Assembly (NCBI GenBank): GCA_900552285.1
Contig: URYV01000051.1
Location: forward strand, 1 to 9,917
Length of the DNA stretch: 9,917 nucleotides
From: an uncultured Oscillospiraceae bacterium
GTDB taxonomy: Bacteria > Bacillota > Clostridia > Oscillospirales > Acutalibacteraceae
Direction of reading: 5' to 3'
Shown: positions 1-6,145 of the stretch, piece by piece
How positions within the stretch are numbered: the first letter of the stretch is position 1
Layout: each line of letters opens with the position of its first letter
Position numbers and translations under genes: made by a program
The notes under the pieces: generated by a model
The model's database searches: none
What the model saw: only the letters and a program-made list of their open reading frames with translations
Told to the model about the DNA's origin: nothing

Positions 1-13
1 ATCAGTTCAGGAA

Positions 14-760
14 TCAAGATTTGTAAATTTTGTTGGCGTAAGTACCGTACAGAATATGAGGGACAGTGCTGACGCTCAGTTCCTCCCACGGCGTATAGTG
101 GCTAAAGCCAACGACCATGAAAATCTGCATCAGCAGAATTGCCAGCAGACTGATGACCATGCCCAGCGGCACTTTCTTCCGGGGATTTTTGACCTGTGTG
201 GAAATGGGGACAATGAACTCTACGCCGATGAACAGAAAGAATGCCAGTCCCAGCAGGGAGAACACATCGCCGGGCTTCGAGGAGAGCACCTCCGGCTGTT
301 CCACGACCTGACCGGTACCCAGCTTGATCGTTCCCATGATGCCCAGAAACAGCAGCGAACCGATCAGCCCGTATGCCACAATATTCTGCACCTTGGCGAA
401 CATGTCTACACCGAACAGGTTCAAGCCCAGCAAAAGCAGAATCAGCACAATAGAATAAACCGAACCCGGAATGGGAACATTGGGAAGGACACTGCTCAGA
501 GTGTTGCCGAACATGGCAGCTTCCGAGCTGCCCATGATGGTCTGACATGTCAGATAACCGCCTACAGTGATGACGATGGACACAAACGGTCCGAAGCACG
601 CCAGCGTGTACTGCGCCATACCGCCTGTCAGGTTCGGCATCAGAGCATTCAGCTCACAGATGGAAAACGCCGTCAGCATGTTAAAGGCGCAGGCAATCGC
701 CATGGTAATGATAAACGGCAGACCAATGGCCGATGCCCCCTGCCCGATGGAGAGCAGATT
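14..760 (-). CDS. APC-superfamily amino acid permease, internal fragment (5' end missing)
   Basis: This is a very hydrophobic integral membrane protein, probably an inner-membrane amino acid or amine transporter of the APC (LeuT-fold) superfamily. About 248 residues are open. Family-like features in order are an ELNALMP..GG block at the end of what should be TM2, several later hydrophobic helices, and a GVEFIVPIS..VKNPRKKVP block, which matches the family signature around TM6 and its following loop. The first methionine (complement of 701-703) is not the true start: the frame stays open and family-like (GQGASAIGLPF) up to about 760, so TM1 and the N-terminus are missing at join A. At the other end the protein stops after YGTYANKIYKS, roughly half the usual 430-480 residues, with a short AT-rich tail. 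The substrate cannot be predicted. The host is unclear, although codon use looks Firmicutes-like. Confidence 0.72.
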   Translation of the reverse strand, partial: NLLSIGQGASAIGLPFIITMAIACAFNMLTAFSICELNALMPNLTGGMAQYTLACFGPFVSIVITVGGYLTCQTIMGSSEAAMFGNTLSSVLPNVPIPGSVYSIVLILLLLGLNLFGVDMFAKVQNIVAYGLIGSLLFLGIMGTIKLGTGQVVEQPEVLSSKPGDVFSLLGLAFFLFIGVEFIVPISTQVKNPRKKVPLGMVISLLAILLMQIFMVVGFSHYTPWEELSVSTVPHILYGTYANKIYKS

Positions 761-780
761 TGTTTGTTAAAAAAACTTTT
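755..780. other. Join A: probable chimeric junction between permease fragment and infC
   Basis: On the minus strand the permease reading stays family-like up to about 760 and then meets an in-frame stop (complement of 767-769), with no plausible start codon or Shine-Dalgarno between. On the plus strand the infC ribosome-binding site begins at 781. A complete permease needs an N-terminal stretch and TM1 beyond this point, and infC would normally have a promoter or an L20-type leader upstream. Both are absent. I infer that two unrelated DNAs meet within these bases. The exact breakpoint cannot be fixed. Confidence 0.65.
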
Positions 781-797
781 GGAGGTGCAGTCCTATC
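781..797 (+). promoter_or_regulatory. Strong Shine-Dalgarno and AUC start codon of infC
   Basis: GGAGG at 781-785 lies nine bases before ATC at 795-797. In this frame the nearest upstream stop is TAA at 768-770, and no ATG, GTG or TTG lies between that stop and 795. The next ATG, at 882, would delete 29 residues that are conserved in IF-3. A rare AUU/AUC/AUA start on infC is well established in bacteria. It lets IF-3, which rejects such starts, repress its own translation. Confidence 0.85.
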
Positions 798-1310
798 AGC
801 AAGCCCGAGCTTTCCATCAACGAAGAGATCCGCGACCGTGAGGTCCGCGTAATTTCCGGAGACGGAGAACAACTTGGCATCATGTCGCCCAAAGAGGCCT
901 TGAGAATTGCCGAGCAGAGAGATCTCGATCTCGTAAAAATCGCACCCGGCGCAAATCCTCCGGTGTGCAAAATTATGGATTACGGAAAATACCGCTTTGA
1001 GCAGTCGAAGCGCGAAAAGGAAGCCAGAAAAAATCAGCACATTGTCGAAACCAAGGAAATTCGTCTTTCTCTTAACATCGACACACACGATTTTGAAACC
1101 AAGCTTAACCACGCGAAAAAATTCATCGCCGGAGGCAACAAGGTCAAGGTTTCCATACGTTTCCGCGGCCGTGAAATGGGTCATCCCGAAATCGGACTCG
1201 ACAACATGAAACGCTTTGCCGAGGCCATGGAGGAGACGGCGACGGTCGAAAAGCCGGCCAAGATGGAAGGACGCAATATGCTCATGTTCCTTGCACCCAA
1301 AAAAGCTTGA
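795..1310 (+). CDS. infC: Translation initiation factor IF-3 (AUC start)
   Basis: IF-3 binds the 30S subunit, keeps 50S from joining early and checks the start codon and initiator tRNA. With the AUC start at 795 the protein has 171 residues, the normal family length. The N-terminal domain (about 1-75) carries ISKPELSINEEIR, the LGIMSPKEAL helix and the signature NPPVCKIMDYGKY. A charged linker helix follows, then the C-terminal 30S-binding domain with KVKVSIRFRGREMGHPEIG and the final EGRNMLMFLAPKK block. rpmI follows 22 bases later, in the classic infC-rpmI-rplT order. Autoregulation through the AUC codon is likely. Any upstream leader has been lost at join A. Starting at ATG 882 would give only 142 residues and cut the N-domain. 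Confidence 0.95.
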   Translation: MSKPELSINEEIRDREVRVISGDGEQLGIMSPKEALRIAEQRDLDLVKIAPGANPPVCKIMDYGKYRFEQSKREKEARKNQHIVETKEIRLSLNIDTHDFETKLNHAKKFIAGGNKVKVSIRFRGREMGHPEIGLDNMKRFAEAMEETATVEKPAKMEGRNMLMFLAPKKA

Positions 1311-1332
1311 ATTATTAAGGAGGACCTTTGTT

Positions 1333-1530
1333 ATGCCTAAAATCAAAACTCACAGCGGAGCAAAAAAACGTTTTAAGCTCTCCAAGAACGGCAAGCCCAT
1401 GCGCGGTCATGCCTTCAAGTCCCACATTCTGAACAAAAAGAGCACCAAGCGCAAGAGAAATCTCCGCAAGGTTTCGGTCGCAGACAAGACCAACACCGCT
1501 CAGATCAAGAAACTCGTTCCCTACAAATAA
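1333..1530 (+). CDS. rpmI: 50S ribosomal protein L35
   Basis: This is a small, very basic protein of the large ribosomal subunit. It has 65 residues, the standard length. It begins MPKIKTHSGAKKRFK, the family signature, and continues with GHAFKSHILNKKSTKRKRNLRK, then ends in KKLVPYK. The ATG at 1333 is chosen because AAGGAGG lies at 1317-1323 and the product matches L35 from its first residue; the longer open frame upstream is only a shadow of infC. It sits between infC and rplT, as in most bacteria, 18 bases before rplT, and is surely co-transcribed with both. Confidence 0.97.
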   Translation: MPKIKTHSGAKKRFKLSKNGKPMRGHAFKSHILNKKSTKRKRNLRKVSVADKTNTAQIKKLVPYK

Positions 1531-1548
1531 TATCGGAGGTATTTTATA

Positions 1549-1902
1549 ATGGCACGTGTAAAAGGCGCTCTCATGACGCGCAAAAGAAGAAAGAAAACAT
1601 TAAAGCTTGCTAAGGGCTATTTCGGCTCCAAGCACAGACTTTTTAAAACCGCCAAACAGGCAGTTATGAAATCCGGCAACTATGCCTACATCGGCCGCAA
1701 GCAGAGAAAGCGCGACTTCCGCCGTCTGTGGATTACCCGCATTTCCGCCGCCACCCGCGTAAACGGAATGAATTATTCCACCTTTATGAACGGCCTTAAA
1801 AAGGCAGGCATCACTCTCAACCGCAAAATGCTTTCCGAGATTGCCATTGCCGATCCCGCAGCCTTCACCGCTCTTGTGGAAAAGGCCCGCGCCGCTCTTT
1901 AA
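1549..1902 (+). CDS. rplT: 50S ribosomal protein L20
   Basis: L20 binds 23S rRNA early in assembly of the large subunit and, in Firmicutes and proteobacteria, represses its own operon by binding a leader or intergenic RNA. The 117 residues match the family length. Visible signatures are MARVKGALMTRKRRKK at the N-terminus, LKLAKGYFGSKHRLF, then RKQRKRDFRRLWITRISAA and NGLKKAGITLNRKMLSEIA. GGAGGT at 1535-1540 is a good ribosome-binding site. The intergenic space before it is too short to hold the pseudoknot-type L20 operator of E. coli. In Firmicutes the operator lies before infC, here lost at join A. An intrinsic terminator follows. Confidence 0.97.
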   Translation: MARVKGALMTRKRRKKTLKLAKGYFGSKHRLFKTAKQAVMKSGNYAYIGRKQRKRDFRRLWITRISAATRVNGMNYSTFMNGLKKAGITLNRKMLSEIAIADPAAFTALVEKARAAL

Positions 1903-1913
1903 TTAACCCTTTC

Positions 1914-1955
1914 AACGCCCGACCGACTTTTGGTTTCGGGCGTTTTGCCTTTTTA
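1914..1955 (+). terminator. Intrinsic terminator after rplT
   Basis: AACGCCCGA (1914-1922) pairs perfectly with TCGGGCGTT (1936-1944), enclosing a T-rich loop. TTTT and, after GCC, TTTTT follow. The U-tract is interrupted, so readthrough is possible. The next gene starts only 18 bases after the stem with no room for a promoter, so partial readthrough may well feed the downstream run. Confidence 0.82.
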
Positions 1956-1961
1956 TTTATT

Positions 1962-2738
1962 ATGATTATTTCTTCAAAAGACAACCCTAAAATCAAGTAT
2001 GCGGCAAAGCTTGTTTCAAGCACCTCCTTCCGCAAAAAGGAAGGTAAATTCATAATCGAGGGGCTTCGGCTTTGCTCCGACGCCGCCCAAAACGGCGCCG
2101 CAATCGACACATATTTTTACTCGGCGGATTTTGCCGAGAAATTTCCCGAAAAGCATATGCTGATTTGCTCCCGCGCAAAGGAAAGCTTTACCGTCAATCG
2201 GGAGCTTATGGACAAGATTTCCGACACCGAAAACTGTCAGGGCGCGGTATGCGTCTGCCCCTTTCCAGAGCTTTCGTTAAAGCTTGAGTCGGGGAAAAAA
2301 TATCTTGTTCTCGAAAATCTTTCCGACCCGTCAAACGTCGGTGCCGCCGCGCGGACGGCCGAGGCGCTGGGCGTTGACGGAATACTGGTCTGCGGAGGCT
2401 GCGACCCCTTCGGGCCAAAGGTGCTGCGGGCGTCCATGGGAGCGCTGCTTCGGTTTCCCGTGGAAATTTTCCCCGATATTTCTTCGGCCGCAGAGCGTCT
2501 TTGCGCCGCTCATGTTCCGCTCTACTGCTCGGTGGTGTCAAATTCCGACTGCAAAATAGGCGAGCTTGACTTTTCCGTCGGCGGGGCGGTCATAATCGGG
2601 AACGAGGCCTCGGGCGCAAGCGCTCGGGCAAAAGAGCTTTCGGAAAAGCTTTTCACCATTCCCATGTCCGGCCGTGCCGAGTCGCTTACCGCCGCTGCGG
2701 CCGCCGCCATAATCATATACGAAATGACCAAGGGGTGA
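1962..2738 (+). CDS. TrmH/SpoU-family RNA 2'-O-methyltransferase (RlmB-like)
   Basis: It is predicted to transfer a methyl group from S-adenosylmethionine to a ribose 2'-OH in rRNA or tRNA, through the trefoil-knot SPOUT fold. It has 258 residues. An N-terminal substrate-binding domain (about 1-105, including KFIIEGLRL) precedes the catalytic part. Motif 1 is LENLSDPSNVGAAARTA, with N119 in the expected place. Motif 2 is IIGNEASGAS, with N214 and E215. Motif 3 is IPMSGRAESLTA at 233-244, where the usual SLNV is SLTA. The start fits the family, which begins MI.S..NP.IK, but no Shine-Dalgarno is visible before it. The stop overlaps the dprA start (GTGA at 2735-2738). The exact modified nucleotide cannot be told from sequence. 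Confidence 0.9.
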   Translation: MIISSKDNPKIKYAAKLVSSTSFRKKEGKFIIEGLRLCSDAAQNGAAIDTYFYSADFAEKFPEKHMLICSRAKESFTVNRELMDKISDTENCQGAVCVCPFPELSLKLESGKKYLVLENLSDPSNVGAAARTAEALGVDGILVCGGCDPFGPKVLRASMGALLRFPVEIFPDISSAAERLCAAHVPLYCSVVSNSDCKIGELDFSVGGAVIIGNEASGASARAKELSEKLFTIPMSGRAESLTAAAAAAIIIYEMTKG

Positions 2739-3988
2739 CAAATTTGTCGGACGACCTCATTTATTCTATCGCCTTGCAGAAGGCTCTCGGCTTTGCCTGC
2801 AAAGGTATCGGCAAAATCATTGCGCGGTTCAAAAGCGCCGACGCGGTATTTGCCGCAGACAGAAAAATTCTTGAACAAAGCGGGCTTTTCACCGAAAAAC
2901 AGCTTGGCGGAATTTCCGCCGAGTCGCTTGATTATGCCCGTGAGGTTGCCTCTCTTTGCAAAAATTCCGGCATTAAACCCATCGCCGTAACCGACGCCGA
3001 TTATCCGCAAAATCTGCGGTCGATTGCCGACCCGCCCTGCGTTCTATACACCCTCGGCGACCTTCCCGACTTTTCACAGACCCCTTCGATTTCGATTGTG
3101 GGCAGCCGAAAGCCCACAAAGTACAGCAGTCTTTCGGCATTTAACATTTCAAGAAAGCTTGCCTGTTCGGGCTTTGTCATAATAAGCGGAGCCGCCGTCG
3201 GCATTGATTCCGCCGCCCACCTCGGCGCTCTTGACGCAGGCGGTCGGACCGCGGCGGTGCTTGGCACGGGACTTCTTTCAAACTATCTTATGAAACAGGA
3301 GCCTCTCCGCAAAAGAATTTCTCAAAACGGCGCTCTCATCACCGAGTTTCCGCCCGGAATGGCGGTTCAAAGGTTCTCCTTTCCCATGAGAAACCGCATT
3401 ATTTCGGCGCTGTCCCTCGGAACGGCCGTCATTCAGGCGGGAGAGAAAAGCGGTTCGCTCATAACGGCCTCATTTGCCGCCGAACAGGGCCGCGACGTTT
3501 TCGCACTTCCCGGCCACGCGGGAGAAACCGAATTTGCAGGCTCAAACAATCTCATTAAAAACGGCGCAAAGCCGATATTCTCTTTCTCGGACATCGCCGA
3601 GGAATATTCCGGACTTTTCCCCGGTAAAATAGACCTGAGCGCGGGTGAGCTCTGCCCGGAAAAGACAAGTATCCCGTCCTTTCCGTCACCCGATGCGTCC
3701 GAAGAACCGCCCCGCTTTGCAAAAAAAGCAGAGCAAAAACATAACGAGCCCTCGGCTTATAAAAAGGATGAAATTAACAAAAAATTTACCGTTCCCGCCC
3801 CGCAAAGGGACTTGTCAGAGGACGCGGGTGTAGTGTATAATAGCTTTTGCGAAAATATTGCCCTCTTTGACGACCTTGTTTGCTCAAGCGGGCTTAAAAG
3901 CGACCGATTGATGTGCGCGCTGACCGAGCTTGAAATAAACGGTCTTGTGTCGCGGCTTTCGGGCAATCGGTTTGAAAAGCTGTCTTAA
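2735..3988 (+). CDS. dprA: DNA-processing protein DprA/Smf
   Basis: DprA binds incoming single-stranded DNA and loads RecA during natural transformation. It is also widespread in bacteria not known to be competent. The 417 residues show the usual three parts: an N-terminal helical/SAM-like region (about 1-85), a Rossmann-type DNA_processg_A core (about 90-290) and a C-terminal winged helix (about 358-417). Core signatures are SIVGSRKP (G123), SGAAVGIDSAAH, AAVLGTG, FPMRNRIIS, SGSLITASFAAEQGR and VFALPGH. The linker at about 300-355 is Pro/Lys/Ser-rich and low in complexity. GTG at 2735 overlaps the previous stop. An in-frame TTG at 2744, five bases after AAGGGGTGA, is an equally good start and changes only three residues. 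The family YP..N motif after AVLGTG is altered here (NYLMKQEP). Confidence 0.94.
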   Translation: MTNLSDDLIYSIALQKALGFACKGIGKIIARFKSADAVFAADRKILEQSGLFTEKQLGGISAESLDYAREVASLCKNSGIKPIAVTDADYPQNLRSIADPPCVLYTLGDLPDFSQTPSISIVGSRKPTKYSSLSAFNISRKLACSGFVIISGAAVGIDSAAHLGALDAGGRTAAVLGTGLLSNYLMKQEPLRKRISQNGALITEFPPGMAVQRFSFPMRNRIISALSLGTAVIQAGEKSGSLITASFAAEQGRDVFALPGHAGETEFAGSNNLIKNGAKPIFSFSDIAEEYSGLFPGKIDLSAGELCPEKTSIPSFPSPDASEEPPRFAKKAEQKHNEPSAYKKDEINKKFTVPAPQRDLSEDAGVVYNSFCENIALFDDLVCSSGLKSDRLMCALTELEINGLVSRLSGNRFEKLS

Positions 3989-4001
3989 ATTCGCAACTAT
4001 A

Positions 4002-4023
4002 CCTTTCACGAAAGGAAGTTTTT
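4002..4023 (+). promoter_or_regulatory. Small hairpin overlapping the topA ribosome-binding site
   Basis: CCTTT (4002-4006) can pair with AAAGG (4011-4015) around a CACG loop, and TTTTT follows at 4019-4023. AAAGGAAG at 4011-4018 is also the best Shine-Dalgarno for topA, whose ATG is at 4028, so the stem would hide part of it. The stem has only five pairs, so it could be chance. It lies in the 39-base gap between dprA and topA, the only sizeable gap in the run. Confidence 0.3.
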
Positions 4024-4027
4024 ATAT

Positions 4028-6145
4028 ATGTCCGATTTAGTTATCGTCGAGTCCCCCACAAAGGCAAAAAGCATAAAAAAATATCTCGGCGGAAATTATG
4101 AAATAATGGCCTCCGTCGGCCACATACGCGACCTTCCCAAAAAGAAGATGTCGGTTTCTCTCGACGGAAAGTTCACTCCGAAATACGAGCCCGTCGCCGG
4201 CAAGGAGGAGCTTATCAAATCCCTTCAGGCCGCCGCCGCAAACAGCGACAAAGTTTATCTCGCAACCGACCCCGACCGCGAAGGAGAAGCCATTGCATGG
4301 CACCTGGCCGAGCTGCTCGCCCTTGACGAAAAGGCTCCCATAAGGGTCACATTTAACGAAATCACCAAATCCGGAGTGCAAAAGGGTATGGCCGCCCCCC
4401 GCTCCATAGACATGAATCTTGTGGACGCCCAGCAGGCAAGACGAATTCTCGACCGTATAGTGGGTTATAAATTAAGCCCCTTCCTTTGGAAAAAGGTCAG
4501 AAGAGGTCTTTCGGCCGGCCGCGTTCAGAGCGTGGTCGTGCGGCTCATCGTGGACAGAGAGGAAGAAATCAGAAAATTCGTTCCCGAGGAATATTGGACC
4601 GTTGACGCAAAGCTGAGCCAAAAGCCGTCGTCCAAGAAATTTGCCGCGAAGCTTCACACCACCATCGACGGCAAAAAGATTGCCATTAAAAACGAGCAGG
4701 AGGCCTCCGCCATTAAAGAGGCTCTCGAAAAGGCCGAATATAAGGTTCTTAAGGTCAAAAAGGGTACAAGAACCTGCCAGCCGCCTCCCCCCTTCATAAC
4801 CTCGGCCCTTCAGCAGGACACCGCCCGCAAATTCGGCATGACCGGTGAGCGTACAATGCGTATCGCCCAGCAGCTTTACGAGGGAATCGACATAAAGGGC
4901 ATGGGAACCACCGGTCTTATAACCTATATGAGAACCGACTCGGTGAGAATTTCCGAAGAGGCAAGAGCCGCAGGCAATCAGTTCATCGAAGAAAATTTCG
5001 GTAAAAACTATCTGCCGGCAAAGCCCCGCTATTATAAAACCAAGGCCTCGGCGCAGGACGGCCACGAAGCCATCCGTCCCACCGTCATTTCCCTCACCCC
5101 CGCCATGGCCAAGGAGTCGCTGACGGCCGAGCAATATAAGCTGTATAAGCTCATTTGGGAGCGCTTTATGGGAAGCCTTATGGCCGCCTGCATACAGTCG
5201 ACCCGCTCGATCGACATTGCCGCCGACGACTATATTTTCCGTGCAAGCGGATACACCGTTAAATTCGACGGATTTACCGCCGTCTACGCCACCGCAAAGG
5301 ACGAAAACGAGGAGGGCGAGTCGGTGCTGCCGCCCATTGCCGAGGACGACACCCTTGTGCTCCGCGAGCTTGCGGGAAATCAGCATTTCACCCAGCCCCC
5401 CGCAAGATATAACGACGCCACCCTCATCGACGTCATGGAAAAGACCGGCATCGGCCGACCCAGCACCTATGCCCCCACAATTGCCACCGTCATAAAGAGA
5501 GAATATGTCGAACGGGAAAAGAGAACGCTGAAACCCACTCCGCTCGGAGAGGTGACCACGGGGCTCATGCGAGAGCTTTTCAAGGACATCGTCGACTCCA
5601 AATTCACGGCGAAAATGGAGGAGGATCTCGACCTTGTGGCCGAGGGCAAGCTCGACTATGTCACAACCCTTGAAAAATTCTACGGTCCCTTTGAGAAAAA
5701 CCTCGAAATTGCCGAGCAGAAAATGGAGGGCAAGCACGCCAAGGTTCCCGACGTGGAAACCGACGAGATATGTCCCAACTGCGGCAAAAAGATGGTCATA
5801 AAGAACAGCAGATTCGGAAAATTTCTCGCCTGCTCGGGCTATCCGGAATGTAAGACCACAAAATCCATCGTCACGGTGGCAAAGGGCTCCTGTCCGAAAT
5901 GCGGCAAGCCCATAATCGAACGAAAATCCAAGCGCGGCTATAAATATTACGGCTGCGAGGACTATAAAGACTGCAAATTCATGACATGGGACGTGCCCAC
6001 CGACGAGCTTTGTCCCAACTGCGGAAAGACCCTTTTCAAACGCCGCGGCGGGCTTATCGTCTGCAACAACGAGGGCTGCGGATATGAACGGGTCGCCGAA
6101 AAAAAGCCGAGAGGCAGAAAAAAGGCGGAAAAGACCGATGAATAA
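4028..6145 (+). CDS. topA: DNA topoisomerase I (type IA)
   Basis: It relaxes negative supercoils by cutting and resealing one DNA strand through a 5'-phosphotyrosine link. It has 705 residues, typical for Firmicutes TopA. The N-terminal Toprim domain shows VESPTKAK with E8, SVGHIRDLP, and the metal-binding DPDREGE at 81-87. The catalytic tyrosine is Y300 in GLITYMRTDS. The core continues with SAQDGHEAIRPT, GIGRPSTYAPTI and PTPLGEV. Three C-terminal zinc ribbons follow with complete cysteine sets: C582/C585/C602/C608, C622/C625/C643/C649 and C662/C665/C679/C684. The tail is Lys/Arg-rich. The ATG at 4028 has AAAGGAAG upstream. The 3' end overlaps trmFO by eight bases, and the topA-trmFO pair is a common Firmicutes arrangement. 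Confidence 0.98.
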   Translation: MSDLVIVESPTKAKSIKKYLGGNYEIMASVGHIRDLPKKKMSVSLDGKFTPKYEPVAGKEELIKSLQAAAANSDKVYLATDPDREGEAIAWHLAELLALDEKAPIRVTFNEITKSGVQKGMAAPRSIDMNLVDAQQARRILDRIVGYKLSPFLWKKVRRGLSAGRVQSVVVRLIVDREEEIRKFVPEEYWTVDAKLSQKPSSKKFAAKLHTTIDGKKIAIKNEQEASAIKEALEKAEYKVLKVKKGTRTCQPPPPFITSALQQDTARKFGMTGERTMRIAQQLYEGIDIKGMGTTGLITYMRTDSVRISEEARAAGNQFIEENFGKNYLPAKPRYYKTKASAQDGHEAIRPTVISLTPAMAKESLTAEQYKLYKLIWERFMGSLMAACIQSTRSIDIAADDYIFRASGYTVKFDGFTAVYATAKDENEEGESVLPPIAEDDTLVLRELAGNQHFTQPPARYNDATLIDVMEKTGIGRPSTYAPTIATVIKREYVEREKRTLKPTPLGEVTTGLMRELFKDIVDSKFTAKMEEDLDLVAEGKLDYVTTLEKFYGPFEKNLEIAEQKMEGKHAKVPDVETDEICPNCGKKMVIKNSRFGKFLACSGYPECKTTKSIVTVAKGSCPKCGKPIIERKSKRGYKYYGCEDYKDCKFMTWDVPTDELCPNCGKTLFKRRGGLIVCNNEGCGYERVAEKKPRGRKKAEKTDE

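Noticed and set aside
56..841. Long plus-strand open frame of 261 codons opposite the permease
   Set aside because: It is rich in His, Gln and Arg with no recognisable domain, runs antisense to a clear membrane protein, and crosses join A into the infC region in another frame.
1216..1332. N-terminal extension of L35 upstream of 1333
   Set aside because: The extra residues are infC read in another frame. L35 homology and the ribosome-binding site both place the start at 1333.
4472..5737. Minus-strand open frame of 421 codons inside topA
   Set aside because: The plus strand encodes an unmistakable topoisomerase I throughout. This frame is a by-product of topA codon choice and has no domain or ribosome-binding site.
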